From contig JABIVD010000027.1 of the NCBI GenBank assembly GCA_018667335.1, positions 1 through 64,000 on the forward strand: a DNA stretch of 64,000 nucleotides, written 5' to 3'. The first letter of the stretch is position 1; each line of letters opens with the position of its first letter. The notes below the pieces were generated by a model. The model did not search any database. It saw nothing but the letters and a program-made list of their open reading frames with translations, and was not told the origin of the DNA. This document shows positions 55,916-64,000 of the stretch, one piece after another. The stretch is from Rhodospirillaceae bacterium. Lineage in GTDB: Bacteria; Pseudomonadota; Alphaproteobacteria; UBA6615. Position numbers and translations under genes: made by a program.

Positions 55916-56608
55916 TTATTCATTCGTCTCGATAGCCACGGGATTTTTGACCTTGTTTGCCCGGTAACGCTGGATTCCCAGCGACAGGGCCTGCCCGTCT
56001 CCGGGCGCGAGGCTCCGGCCACGCACCAGGTCGGCCGGGTCGGCGATCATCAGGCTGAGATTGGTCGCCGCCGAGCAGCCGAAATTCGAATCGGTGATGT
56101 TGCCGGGGTTGGCGCCGGATGGGCGCGACCAGTTGGGACAGTTGGGGGGCACGGCCACATAGCGGCCGACCACCAAACGTGCGCCCCCGGCCGGTGCGCC
56201 ACCGCCGGAGTACATCAGCGCATCGACACCGGGCAGATGTCGGCGCAGACGTTGCGAGATGGTCGTAGCGCGGGCCTGGGCCAGCGGGTCGAGACCGCCC
56301 GTGTCGCCCGTGTCGACCAGAAACCGGTCGCCGCGCCGCAGGGTCAGGCCCTCCAGAAATGCATCGAGATGAAATCGCTCGGATGATTTGAGTACGCTGG
56401 TGCCCGGGTCGAACAGGACCGCATGGTCGAGTGAGACCCAGCGAACCTGGATGTCGCGCGTCGACTGGGCCGGGCTGTAATCCGCCAGGGACTGCGCGCA
56501 GCCCGTGACGATGACTGCCGCCACAGCCAGGAGTGGCCACCATCGCGAGGGGCGCTTGGTGAAAATACGCCGGTTCCTGATTAGCTTCTGTCGTCGCATC
56601 ATGGTCAA
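55916..56608 (-). CDS. cpaD: CpaD family pilus assembly lipoprotein
   Basis: A 230-residue lipoprotein with lipobox VTGC (Cys37) after a basic N-terminus. The conserved block CPNWSRPSGANPGNITDSNFGCSAATNLSLMIADPADLVRG identifies CpaD. The central part, with LVDTGDTGGLDPLAQARA, resembles OmpA-type domains. It probably pilots or stabilises the secretin. Alternative ATGs lie at the start, differing by three residues. Confidence 0.92.
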   Translation of the reverse strand: MTMMRRQKLIRNRRIFTKRPSRWWPLLAVAAVIVTGCAQSLADYSPAQSTRDIQVRWVSLDHAVLFDPGTSVLKSSERFHLDAFLEGLTLRRGDRFLVDTGDTGGLDPLAQARATTISQRLRRHLPGVDALMYSGGGAPAGGARLVVGRYVAVPPNCPNWSRPSGANPGNITDSNFGCSAATNLSLMIADPADLVRGRSLAPGDGQALSLGIQRYRANKVKNPVAIETNE

Positions 56609-56611
56609 CCT

Positions 56612-58030
56612 CTACTCAATCTGAAAACCGCCGGGCCCGGATGCCCCATCAAATTCCGGAACTCGTACTTCACGTTCGCTCGGCGCTGCCTTCCGGCGTT
56701 GCGTCTCGCCATGAAAAATCCGGTCAAAATCGTCAGGAATTTCAAAACCATCGGTCGGGGACAGCAGCGCGTTGCTCGACACCGGACGCACCAGATAGGG
56801 CGTGACGATGATCACCAGCTCCGTCTCCTGCCGGTTGAACTCGGTTGAGCGAAACAGCGCCCCGAGGATCGGCAGATCCGCCAGTCCGGGAAATTCGTTC
56901 ACGTTCTGATTGCTGTCGGCCTGCAGCAGGCCTGCGATCGCGAAGCTCTGGCCACTGCCGAGCTCGACCGTGGTGTTTGCCCGCCGGGTCGTCAGCGCCG
57001 GGATATTCAGCCCGTTCACATTGACCGCACCCGAGGACGACAGGGCGCTCACCTCCGGGATCACCTTCAGGCTGATCCGGTTGGCACTCAAAATCGTTGG
57101 CGTGAAGGCGAGTGACACGCCGAACGGCTTGAAACTCACTGTGACTTCGCCATCGTTATCGACGATAGGCACCGGAAATTCGCCGCCGGCCAGGAAGCTC
57201 GCCGTCTCGCCGGTGAGTGCTGTGAGGTTCGGCTCGGCCAGAAGCGAGATCAGGCCCTCGGTCTCCAGGGCATCGACCACGCCGGCCACATCGACCGTAT
57301 TCGAGATGTAGTTGGCCTGCGCGAGCCCGGTGTCGGGCAACCCGCTGATGAGTGTCCGCGCCGGGTTCAGAAACCCACGACCCGAGGCGAGGCCGAAGGA
57401 GAAAGTCCCGACATCGATGAGCGCATCGAAGTTGAATCCGAGCCGCTTGAGCACGTTGCGCGACACCTCGGCGATCCGCACCTGGAGGTTGACCTGGTTC
57501 GGCCCGACGACCTGGATCTGGTTCACCACGACTTCGTTCTCGGCCAGGAAGCGCGCTGCAATCCTCCGCGCCTCTTCAGATTCCGTCGCGGAGTTGACCA
57601 AGCCCGCCAGCATCAACCCGCCGGGAACCGAACGCGCCTCAATCGCCGTATCGGGCAAGACAGACCGCAGGGACGCGCTCAACGCCGAGACATTATGGGT
57701 GACCATAAGGTTGATATTCGCGAGCACCGCGTCGCGACCATCGAGGGCAAACAACGAGGTCTCACCCGTTTGCTTTGCCATGACGTAGACAAGCGTGGGG
57801 GACTTCATGGAGATATCGGCATAGGCGGGATTGGCGACAAACACCGCCGAGGCCGGCTCGGGCAGCCGCACGAGTGCGCCCTTGTTGACCTCGATCTCGA
57901 TGGTTTCCACGCCGGACCCGACGGTTCGCACGGGGGCCTGCGCCTGCACGCCGCCTGCCCCGATCAACATCATGGAAAGCGCGGTCAGCAGGCCCAGAAC
58001 GGGCGCCAGCCGGGAGAGTAAGCGGATCAT
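56612..58030 (-). CDS. cpaC: Secretin CpaC/RcpA
   Basis: The outer-membrane channel of the Flp pilus, 472 residues. A signal peptide (about 8-31, ending VQAQ) is followed by the secretin N-domain with KGALVRLPEPASAVFVANPAYADI, a BON-like region (LVNSATESEEARRIAARF), and the C-terminal secretin domain with the PVPIVDNDGEVTVSFKPFGVSLAFTPTIL block. It overlaps cpaB (ATGA) and leads into cpaD. Confidence 0.95.
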   Translation of the reverse strand: MIRLLSRLAPVLGLLTALSMMLIGAGGVQAQAPVRTVGSGVETIEIEVNKGALVRLPEPASAVFVANPAYADISMKSPTLVYVMAKQTGETSLFALDGRDAVLANINLMVTHNVSALSASLRSVLPDTAIEARSVPGGLMLAGLVNSATESEEARRIAARFLAENEVVVNQIQVVGPNQVNLQVRIAEVSRNVLKRLGFNFDALIDVGTFSFGLASGRGFLNPARTLISGLPDTGLAQANYISNTVDVAGVVDALETEGLISLLAEPNLTALTGETASFLAGGEFPVPIVDNDGEVTVSFKPFGVSLAFTPTILSANRISLKVIPEVSALSSSGAVNVNGLNIPALTTRRANTTVELGSGQSFAIAGLLQADSNQNVNEFPGLADLPILGALFRSTEFNRQETELVIIVTPYLVRPVSSNALLSPTDGFEIPDDFDRIFHGETQRRKAAPSEREVRVPEFDGASGPGGFQIE

Positions 58031-59010
58031 TTTCGGCCTCGCTTGAATTCGACAACGGCGGACGTATCGCCGCGAACCACACGGACCTGATGCAAATTGG
58101 CTTTCGAGTCTGGCGCGACCAGCAAGCGGCTGACCTCACTGTCCCAGGTATGCCCCCGCCCCCGCGCCGGCTCCGCACCGCTGATCAGTCGCGCCAAGAT
58201 CGGGTTGAGCGGATCGGATGAAGCGACCCCTGAGGTAGCATCGGGGGGCACGCCCGGCGACCCGCCCTCGGCATCACTCACCTGGGGTTCCCCGATTGCA
58301 CCCTCGTCGCGCTGCAAGCTGCGCAGACTCAGGGACAGCCGGCCGATATCGGTCACCAACGAGACAATTTCGACCTGCTTGGGCGTCAACTCGAGCGTCA
58401 CACTCTTGGAGGGATTGGGCTTCTCGGCCTGGTCATCGGTCGACTGGTCGATGGCCAGCACGCGCACATCGGTCAGGACCGTCTCGGACGCGCGCCGGAC
58501 GCGCCCGTTCTGGCCTTCGCGGCCCACCGAATGAGAGAGGATCAGATCGATACGGTCGCCCGGGAAAACGAACCCGGCGACACCGCTGGTGATGTTGACC
58601 GCAACCGTGATGGCGCGAAAACCGGGCCGCAGTACGGCCGCCATGAAGCCATGTTGTCCCGGTCGGACGACGCGGGTCTCGGTGATCGGCTCGCCGGCGG
58701 CGATTCCCTGCCGCACGACCGTTCCGACCAGGCTTTCGAGATTGGCCTTACCGTCCACCAGATAGGCGTCGGACACGCCGGTGTCGGGCCAGGCCTGCCA
58801 GCGCAGATGGGTCTTCTTGATCAACGTCCCCGCGGGCAGCCCCCGCTTGGCGACGATGATGCGGGTGTGATCCTTCTTGACCTGCACCTGATTGCGGTTG
58901 GCGGCTTCAAGTGCGGCGCGCTGGCCCGCGAGCCAGCTGTTCGCGCCGAAGATGGCGCCACCGGCCGCGATCAGCGCGACGAGGACGAGACCGAGAAGTC
59001 GGACGTTCAT
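58027..59010 (-). CDS. cpaB: Flp pilus assembly protein CpaB/RcpC
   Basis: A 327-residue periplasmic protein anchored by an N-terminal helix (about 4-26). The SAF domain begins IIVAKRGLPAGTLIKKTHLRW and includes VVRQGIAAGEPITETRVV. The remaining RcpC-type region holds the FPGDRIDLILSHSVG segment. It works with the secretin. The ATG at 59010 shares a base with the stop of cpaA. Confidence 0.94.
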   Translation of the reverse strand: MNVRLLGLVLVALIAAGGAIFGANSWLAGQRAALEAANRNQVQVKKDHTRIIVAKRGLPAGTLIKKTHLRWQAWPDTGVSDAYLVDGKANLESLVGTVVRQGIAAGEPITETRVVRPGQHGFMAAVLRPGFRAITVAVNITSGVAGFVFPGDRIDLILSHSVGREGQNGRVRRASETVLTDVRVLAIDQSTDDQAEKPNPSKSVTLELTPKQVEIVSLVTDIGRLSLSLRSLQRDEGAIGEPQVSDAEGGSPGVPPDATSGVASSDPLNPILARLISGAEPARGRGHTWDSEVSRLLVAPDSKANLHQVRVVRGDTSAVVEFKRGRK

Positions 59011-59543
59011 CAGAAAGCCTCCAGGGAGCCAAAGAGAATGACCGCACGCGACACGGCGACATACAGCGCACCCGCCAGGATCGCTGCGGCGTAGGGCACG
59101 ACCGCTTGATCACGGGCGGCCGGCATGGCGAATGCGCCGTCCATCGTCGGGATGTGGCGCGCGAGCAACCGGTTGAACCCGCCGATGCGGAACCATTCGG
59201 CGAAACTCATGATTCCGCCCGTGAGCGTGATGATGACGATCATCGGCAGGACGAGATCGGTTCCGGCCCAGAGACTAAGCGCGGCGAGCAGCTTCACATC
59301 GCCGCCACCCATCCAGTCGCGTGAATAGAAAAAGACCCCGACCGCGAAGATCAGGCCACCGGCGAACAACCCGCTACGGAAATCCGTGCCGCCGGCCAGA
59401 GCGAAGATGGGAAAGCCGGCAGCGATGGCCAGGCTGATCCGGTTGGGAATGCGGTAGCTGCGCAGATCCGTGATCGCAGCGGTGACGGCCAGGCCGAGCA
59501 GTGCTGCAAGCAATAGGATCTGGAGCGAGAAGAATGACGTCAT
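59010..59543 (-). CDS. cpaA: Prepilin peptidase CpaA/TadV (A24 family)
   Basis: Cleaves and may methylate the Flp prepilin. The two catalytic aspartates are in AITDLRSYRIPN and in GGGDVKLLAA (GxGD motif). The 177 residues form about six helices. The ATG at 59543 starts the first helix; the frame is open further up without homology. A hairpin precedes the start (59564-59579). Confidence 0.93.
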   Translation of the reverse strand: MTSFFSLQILLLAALLGLAVTAAITDLRSYRIPNRISLAIAAGFPIFALAGGTDFRSGLFAGGLIFAVGVFFYSRDWMGGGDVKLLAALSLWAGTDLVLPMIVIITLTGGIMSFAEWFRIGGFNRLLARHIPTMDGAFAMPAARDQAVVPYAAAILAGALYVAVSRAVILFGSLEAF

Positions 59544-59563
59544 GTCTTGAATGTCCGGACTCT

Positions 59564-59579
59564 GGCAATTGTGATTGCC
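59564..59579 (-). other. Intergenic hairpin between flp and cpaA
   Basis: GGCAAT-TGTG-ATTGCC is a perfect 6-bp stem with a four-base loop, extendable by one GC and two wobble pairs. It begins 20 bases before the cpaA start and 79 after the pilin stop. No T-tract follows on the minus strand. Such structures after pilin genes can stabilise pilin mRNA or reduce read-through. Confidence 0.45.
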
Positions 59580-59657
59580 GGGAACCTGTCTGCTGGAAGC
59601 GGTGAGTGGCGGGCGGCGCCTGCCTGGCACCAACCCGCCGTTTCACGCGTGTGACGC

Positions 59658-59903
59658 TTACGGTGTGCCCGTACCGCCACCCGTGCCGCCGCCGGTGCCG
59701 CCGCCGGTGCCACCGCCGGTCGGCATATTCGCCACCGCGGTGTCGAGACGACCCGACACAGCCGTGAACATGTCGTCGAGCGAACCGCCCATGAGTGTGA
59801 GGGCGCCGATCGAGGCAACCGACACAAGTGCGGCAATCAGGCCGTACTCGATGGCAGTGGCACCCGATTCATCGCGGGACAGATTTTTGAGAGTTTGGTA
59901 CAT
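59658..59903 (-). CDS. flp: Flp-family type IVb pilin
   Basis: The major pilus subunit. It is 81 residues long with the class III signal RDESGATAIEYGLIAALVSVA: cleavage after Gly14, Glu at +5 and Tyr at +6. One hydrophobic helix follows. The last 19 residues are a GGGT repeat (four units, 59670-59717), unusual for Flp proteins. AAGGAG (59911-59916) lies eight bases before the ATG. Upstream is the CtrA-type box at 59959-59973. Confidence 0.95.
   Translation of the reverse strand: MYQTLKNLSRDESGATAIEYGLIAALVSVASIGALTLMGGSLDDMFTAVSGRLDTAVANMPTGGGTGGGTGGGTGGGTGTP
59670..59717 (-). repeat. 12-bp repeat encoding the GGGT tail of the pilin
   Basis: Four units of Gly-Gly-Gly-Thr (residues 63-78) are encoded by near-identical 12-bp copies. 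The tail would extend from the pilus surface and should vary in length by slippage between strains. Confidence 0.85.
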
Positions 59904-60265
59904 CGATTATCTCCTTGTGGACGCATAAGTGACGGGACGAAGCATCGCGCCGGGCCTCTTAAGGAAGTGTTAAAATCGGTGTTCAGTTGAAGTATTCAAA
60001 CGGCTTTTTACAAGTTACAGAACCAATATAATAAGCCAATTTATTCGATATGATGATTGTTCATTACTATTATTGTTTTACGACAAAATTGAATGATAAT
60101 TCATCGATATATCTGGCAACTGTCGATTCATTTCGAATGTAATATAACCCACTGATTTATATGGTTTTATCGCATTTCCGAGTATCGACAGGTTTATCCG
60201 ATCGACATTGATCCAGGTTGCTGAGTGGCCAAGTATTGACGCATCGAAACGAACGCGCGGTGCCC
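59904..60265. other. Divergent flp-tadG intergenic region, AT-rich
   Basis: A gap of 362 bases without a gene between divergent starts. The flp-proximal 90 bases are GC-rich and include its ribosome-binding site and the TTAA-N7-TTAA box. From about 59980 to 60190 the sequence becomes strongly AT-rich, with many ATT and TTAT runs, and turns GC-rich again near the tadG start. Promoters for both directions are expected here. No repeat or RNA gene was recognised. Confidence 0.8.
59959..59973 (-). promoter_or_regulatory. CtrA-type box (TTAA-N7-TTAA) upstream of flp
   Basis: TTAAGGAAGTGTTAA matches exactly the TTAA-N7-TTAA consensus bound by the cell-cycle regulator CtrA in Alphaproteobacteria. 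It ends 56 bases before the flp start codon, where a promoter would lie. In Caulobacter the pilin gene is under CtrA control. Confidence 0.65.
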
Positions 60266-61855
60266 ATGAAACGTCCCTCCATATCGATACGCCACATCCT
60301 GTCCCACACACTCGCCGGAGCCCTCCGATTCTGGCCGGACCGGCGCGGTGCCGTCGCGGCCTTCGTCGCCATCGGGATCGTGCCGACCGTGGGCTTCGTG
60401 GGATTGTCGACGGACGCCGCACGCGGCTACATGGTGAAGACGAAACTCCATCAGGCGCTCGACGCAGCGGCCCTTGCCGGCGGCCGGGCCATGCTTGAAC
60501 CCGACCGCGATGCCGACATCCTCCAATTCTTCAGCGCCAATTTCCCCGACGGCTATCTCGGCGCGACGGTCAACGGCCCCAACATCGATGCGGACGAGAC
60601 CGAGGGATTGCTGACCCTGTCGGCGTCGGCGGACATTCCCACTTCATTCATGCAGGTGCTCGGCTTTCAGGATATCACGGTCAGCGCGCAAACCGTGGTC
60701 CACCGCGCCGTGCGCGGCATGGAGCTGGCGCTGATCATGGACAACACCGGCTCGATGCGCGGCGGCGGCAAGATGGACGCCATGAAATCGGCAGCCCACG
60801 ACCTCATCGACATTCTCTATGGCGAGGAGGAAACGGTGAACGACTTCTGGGTCTCGCTGGTACCCTACGCGGCGACCGTAAATGTCGGCGGCGCCCACAC
60901 AGCCTGGCTGGCGGCCTATGACCCGGGCGATTACCTCCCGCCACTCTGGGAGGGGGCAACGAACTATGCCACCGATGATTTCGCCAGTTTCAACAATCTG
61001 CCCTTCCAGGCCCTGCAGCCCAATCTGGGGGCCCAGCCCGACATCAATCCGGGCGACTGGCAGCCGCTGACGGCAATCGGGTGGAAAGGCTGTGTCGAGG
61101 CCCGCACCGCGCCGTTCGACCAGGCCGACACTCTCCCGACCACCCAGCCCTTCGTGCATCAGTACTGGTCGACGACCATACCCGTCTATACCCCCCAGAC
61201 CGGTGACAACGACTGGGACTGGGCCAATATCAACGAGGCCAACGGCGCCCAGAACAACGGGCTCGGGCCGAACCTCGGCTGCGGTCCGTCGATCACGCCG
61301 CTGGTCGCCGAGAAGACGACCGTGCGTGACGCGATCGACGAGATGCAGCCCTGGCATCGCGGCGGCACGATGGCCAATCTCGGGCTGGCCTGGGGCTGGC
61401 GCGTGCTGTCCCCGACCTGGCAGGGCCTGTGGGGCGGTGCCACCCCGTCGGAGCTTCCGCTCGACTACGACACCCCCCTGATGGACAAGGTCGCGATCAT
61501 GCTCACCGACGGCGTCAACCAGTGGTACGACTGGCCGACGGGCCTGCCCAACAATCCCGACGCCGACTACACGGCCTACGGGCGTGTCAGCGAGGGCCGG
61601 CTCGGCACCGTGAATGGCGGCGCGGCGACAACCGAGATCAACAACCGCATGCTCGCGGTCTGCAATTCCATGAAGACCGAGGGTGTCATCATCTTCGCGA
61701 TCACGTTCCAGCTCGGCAACGCCGCGACCCAGGACCTGTACCGGAACTGTGCGACCTCGCCAGCGCATTATTTTAACTCTCCGTCGAACGATGAGTTGCA
61801 GGACGTGTTCCACGAGATCGGCAACGAGCTGACGAATTTGCGTCTCGCCCAGTAG
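60266..61855 (+). CDS. tadG: TadG-like pilus protein with von Willebrand A domain
   Basis: A 529-residue component of the Tad locus. The N-terminal basic segment and RRGAVAAFVAIGIVP helix resemble TadE/TadG pseudopilins but lack the Glu at +5. The vWA domain begins ELALIMDNTGSM with MIDAS residues Asp159, Thr161 and Ser163, and continues with the LTDGVNQWYDWP motif. Asparagine- and tryptophan-rich loops lie in between. The ATG at 60266 is inferred from the family; the frame is open upstream. It is divergent from flp. Confidence 0.87.
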   Translation: MKRPSISIRHILSHTLAGALRFWPDRRGAVAAFVAIGIVPTVGFVGLSTDAARGYMVKTKLHQALDAAALAGGRAMLEPDRDADILQFFSANFPDGYLGATVNGPNIDADETEGLLTLSASADIPTSFMQVLGFQDITVSAQTVVHRAVRGMELALIMDNTGSMRGGGKMDAMKSAAHDLIDILYGEEETVNDFWVSLVPYAATVNVGGAHTAWLAAYDPGDYLPPLWEGATNYATDDFASFNNLPFQALQPNLGAQPDINPGDWQPLTAIGWKGCVEARTAPFDQADTLPTTQPFVHQYWSTTIPVYTPQTGDNDWDWANINEANGAQNNGLGPNLGCGPSITPLVAEKTTVRDAIDEMQPWHRGGTMANLGLAWGWRVLSPTWQGLWGGATPSELPLDYDTPLMDKVAIMLTDGVNQWYDWPTGLPNNPDADYTAYGRVSEGRLGTVNGGAATTEINNRMLAVCNSMKTEGVIIFAITFQLGNAATQDLYRNCATSPAHYFNSPSNDELQDVFHEIGNELTNLRLAQ

Positions 61856-61880
61856 TTCCTCCGTTTCCCCGACTCTCCGC

Positions 61881-61916
61881 CCGGTCTAGGCTCCGCCTCC
61901 CTGTTCGACCGGAGGC
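61881..61916 (+). promoter_or_regulatory. Possible hairpins covering the mazG ribosome-binding site
   Basis: GCCTCC (61895-61900) is exactly complementary to GGAGGC (61911-61916), which is the ribosome-binding site of mazG. CCGGTC (61881-61886) can also pair with GACCGG (61907-61912). The two stems exclude each other. Either would partly hide the site. Confidence 0.3.
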
Positions 61917-61920
61917 TGGA

Positions 61921-62724
61921 ATGACGACGCGGAATATCGATCGGCTCATCAAGATCATGGCGCAGTTGCGCGACCCGACCGACGGCTGCCCCTGGGATGT
62001 GGAGCAGGATTTCAAATCCATCGCACGTTATACAATCGAGGAGGCCTACGAGGTCGCAGACGCCATCGAACGCGATGACCGCGACAGCCTGCGCGAGGAA
62101 CTCGGAGACCTGTTGCTCCAGGTGGTGTTCCACGCGCGCATGGCCGAGGAAGAGAAATCCTTCGACTTTGACGATGTCGCCGGCGCCATCGCCGACAAGA
62201 TGGTGCGTCGCCACCCGCATGTTTTCGACACCGAAAACCACGACCCGGACAAGAGCCTGCGCGACAATTGGGAGACACAAAAGGCGAATGAACGCACCGA
62301 GAAGTCCCGCGCGCGCGGTGAAGAGCCGGGCCTGCTCGACGATGTCCCGATCGGCCTCCCCGCCCTCACCCGTGCGGAAAAACTTCAAAAGCGTGCGGCG
62401 CGCTCTGGCTTCGATTGGGCGGAGATCGGCCCGGTCCTTGAAAAACTCGAAGAGGAACTGGGCGAACTGAAGGCCGAAATCAACGACGGCGGAGCCCCCG
62501 AACGACTGGCAGACGAAATGGGGGACGTTCTATTTTCTGTCGTCAATCTCGCCCGCCACCTGGAACTCGACCCGGAAGACGCCCTGCGCGGCACCAACGC
62601 AAAATTCGTGCGCCGCTTCAAGTATGTCGAGACCTCGATCCGTGATGACGGGCAGAAACTTGAAAAGGTTGGATTGGATGTTTTGGAGCAACGTTGGCAA
62701 CAGGCCAAAAAACGTGGCCTATGA
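61921..62724 (+). CDS. mazG: Nucleoside triphosphate pyrophosphohydrolase MazG
   Basis: Hydrolyses NTPs and dNTPs to monophosphates. Its 267 residues match E. coli MazG with two MazG domains. The first has CPWDVEQDFKSIARYTIEEAYEVADAIE and REELGDLLLQVVFHARMAEE, with the EExxE and ExxD metal ligands. The second has LEKLEEELGELKAEI and ADEMGDVLFSVVNLARHL. GGAGG precedes the ATG at 61921. Confidence 0.97.
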   Translation: MTTRNIDRLIKIMAQLRDPTDGCPWDVEQDFKSIARYTIEEAYEVADAIERDDRDSLREELGDLLLQVVFHARMAEEEKSFDFDDVAGAIADKMVRRHPHVFDTENHDPDKSLRDNWETQKANERTEKSRARGEEPGLLDDVPIGLPALTRAEKLQKRAARSGFDWAEIGPVLEKLEEELGELKAEINDGGAPERLADEMGDVLFSVVNLARHLELDPEDALRGTNAKFVRRFKYVETSIRDDGQKLEKVGLDVLEQRWQQAKKRGL

Positions 62725-62858
62725 GGTGACGAACCCTCTAATCCCTTAAAATCCAACGAAAAATCAAGCACGCATTAATCTCGTTTTCCTACATTCGACC
62801 CGCGATGCAAACGCACGCGCACGCTGTGCGTGCCACATGAATGGCGGGGAGAATATCG

Positions 62859-64000
62859 ATGGATATGAGCATTCTCGACGGGCGTACCGACGGGCCAGGG
62901 CTGAATGATCTGCTCGAACATGCGCGCGACGCTGTGCGTGGCGGGCGCCTGGGTGAAGCGCGTGACACCTGCGAATCCCTCATCGAGGCGCACCCTGAAC
63001 AGCCCGATGCGTGGTTCCTTTCGGGTATGACCGCGCTGCGCAACGACGACACCGATAAGGCACACACACATCTGTCGCGCGCGGTCGACATGCGCCGCGG
63101 CTTCGCGCCATACCGGATCGCCCTGGGCCAAACACTCCGGCGCCTCGGAGATTCAGACGGGGCCTACCGACAGTTTCATGACGCATGGATCCTGGATCCA
63201 CGAAACCATGAAGCCGTGTTCGGCCTCGCTGCCGCGCGCGCCGCAAAAGGCAACCGCGCCGAGGCAACGCATCTCCAGCGAATGGCCCTGCGCCTGTTAC
63301 GACGAAATGTGGGTCGCCATTTTGGCCGCAAAATCCTCGGATACGCTGCCGGCATCAACGCATTTGTGCGGACCATTCCCGGCGCGGGACCGTCGCGCGA
63401 GTTCCGGTCCGCCATGATGCTCGCACGATGGCTGACGAAGCGAGGCGACAACGGCGGCGCCTTCGCTGCACTCGAGCGTGCCCAGCGCGTCGCTCCCGAT
63501 GATGCGCGCCCGGTTATCGAACTGGGGCGTCAGGCCTTCGATGCAGAAAACTTCATGCTCGCCCTTGAGTATCTGGAGCATGCGCATGAGGTTGCCCCGC
63601 GCAGCCTCGACGCAAAGTGCGAATATGGCCGCGTGCTGAGCCGGCTGGCCCGCCACGAGGCCGCATTTGCGATCCTCGAGGACGCGCATCTTCAGAACCC
63701 GGATGCCATTCGACCGCTTCTGCTCCTGGGCTGGGCCCGTTATCGCGCCGGCCAGAGCCAACGCGCAATCTCGGATTTCGACGCAGTACTGGAACAGCTC
63801 CCCTCCTCAACCGAGGCGCATTACGGGCGCGCACGCGCACTCATCGATGCCGGGGAACTTGTGGATGCGAAGCGGTGGCTTCAGCGCTGCATCGCGCTTT
63901 CACCCGGCCACGCGGGCGCATTGCGCGAGCTTGCCAACATGAAGGACCTCGCCCCGGGCGATCCGAACTTTCATGGCCTGATTGCCGCCATCGAAAATGA
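62859..64000 (+). CDS. TPR repeat protein, cut by the window end
   Basis: Partial gene, open for 380 codons to the right edge. GGGGAG (62846-62851) precedes the ATG. At least seven tetratricopeptide repeats are visible, for example RLGEARDTCESLIEAHPEQPDAWFLSG, GDSDGAYRQFHDAWILDPRNHEAVFG and FMLALEYLEHAHEVAPRSLDAKCEYG. No signal peptide is seen. A C-terminal catalytic domain, such as a sulfotransferase or glycosyltransferase, is common in proteins like this but would lie outside the window. Confidence 0.85.
   Translation, partial: MDMSILDGRTDGPGLNDLLEHARDAVRGGRLGEARDTCESLIEAHPEQPDAWFLSGMTALRNDDTDKAHTHLSRAVDMRRGFAPYRIALGQTLRRLGDSDGAYRQFHDAWILDPRNHEAVFGLAAARAAKGNRAEATHLQRMALRLLRRNVGRHFGRKILGYAAGINAFVRTIPGAGPSREFRSAMMLARWLTKRGDNGGAFAALERAQRVAPDDARPVIELGRQAFDAENFMLALEYLEHAHEVAPRSLDAKCEYGRVLSRLARHEAAFAILEDAHLQNPDAIRPLLLLGWARYRAGQSQRAISDFDAVLEQLPSSTEAHYGRARALIDAGELVDAKRWLQRCIALSPGHAGALRELANMKDLAPGDPNFHGLIAAIEN

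Noticed and set aside
62817-62940. Repeat of ACGCTGTGCGTG before and within the last TPR gene
   Set aside because: Only two short copies exist, one in coding sequence, and the inverted parts form weak stems. Chance in GC-rich DNA is the simplest explanation.
1-64000. CRISPR arrays, insertion sequences, prophage or toxin-antitoxin modules
   Set aside because: No regularly spaced repeats, transposase, integrase, phage structural or toxin-antitoxin gene pairs could be seen on either strand.

Overview
The window is a GC-rich bacterial chromosome segment, most likely from an alphaproteobacterium and perhaps a Rhodospirillales-like one. The reasons are gene order and content: psd-pssA; divergent recG against sdhE-mfd; a run of mltB-rlpA-dac-tmk-holB-(small membrane gene)-metG-tatD-MBL; a complete Cpa/Tad pilus locus with a TTAA-N7-TTAA (CtrA-type) box before the pilin gene; and many GTG starts. 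No rRNA, insertion sequence, integrase, prophage or CRISPR array was seen.

Layout. 0-9.4 kb: tRNA-Leu(CAG), phosphatidylethanolamine synthesis (pssA, psd), a DUF502 membrane protein, recG/sdhE/mfd and a FrnE-like thiol oxidoreductase. 9.5-15.4 kb: mostly single genes, namely a two-domain NIPSNAP protein, an Acr3 arsenite exporter without other ars genes, a Bax-like glucosaminidase, a YciI protein, an AsmA-like protein and a two-domain VOC protein. 15.5-21.4 kb, all on the plus strand: a CHASE4-type histidine kinase without a neighbouring response regulator, an alpha/beta hydrolase, a membrane protein with a proline-rich repeat linker that overlaps a gene for an exported RCC1-like propeller, and a PhyH-type dioxygenase. 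21.4-28.3 kb: APH-like kinase, recQ, a CfaS methyltransferase, tRNA-Ser(TGA), a CmcJ/NvfI-like oxidoreductase, an EamA transporter and a PilZ protein.

28.4-36.9 kb is accessory metabolism: two luciferase-like flavin monooxygenases, two SDRs, an aldo/keto reductase, an acetamidase/formamidase, an amidohydrolase, a GNAT acetyltransferase and a persulfide dioxygenase-rhodanese fusion. It looks catabolic, but no substrate can be named. 37.0-46.3 kb is a wall-remodelling and housekeeping block (mltB, rlpA, D,D-carboxypeptidase, tmk, holB, metG, tatD, MBL hydrolase), followed by a DsbA-family protein. An AT-rich palindromic island separates it from a b-type cytochrome, an SDR and a MarR regulator.

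48.9-61.9 kb is a tight-adherence (Flp/Tad) pilus locus in four transcription units: flp-cpaA-cpaB-cpaC-cpaD-cpaE-cpaF-tadB-tadC and tadE-tadE on the minus strand, tadD and tadG on the plus strand. Pilin is cleaved by CpaA; CpaC, CpaD and CpaB form the outer-membrane and periplasmic channel; CpaE/TadZ localises the machine; CpaF powers the TadB/TadC platform; the TadE/TadG minor pseudopilins complete it. Unusual points are a duplicated N-terminal helical module in CpaF, a Gly/Thr repeat tail on the pilin, the CtrA-type box, and a 70-residue YDDG-repeat protein just beyond the locus. The window ends with mazG and a TPR protein cut by the edge.
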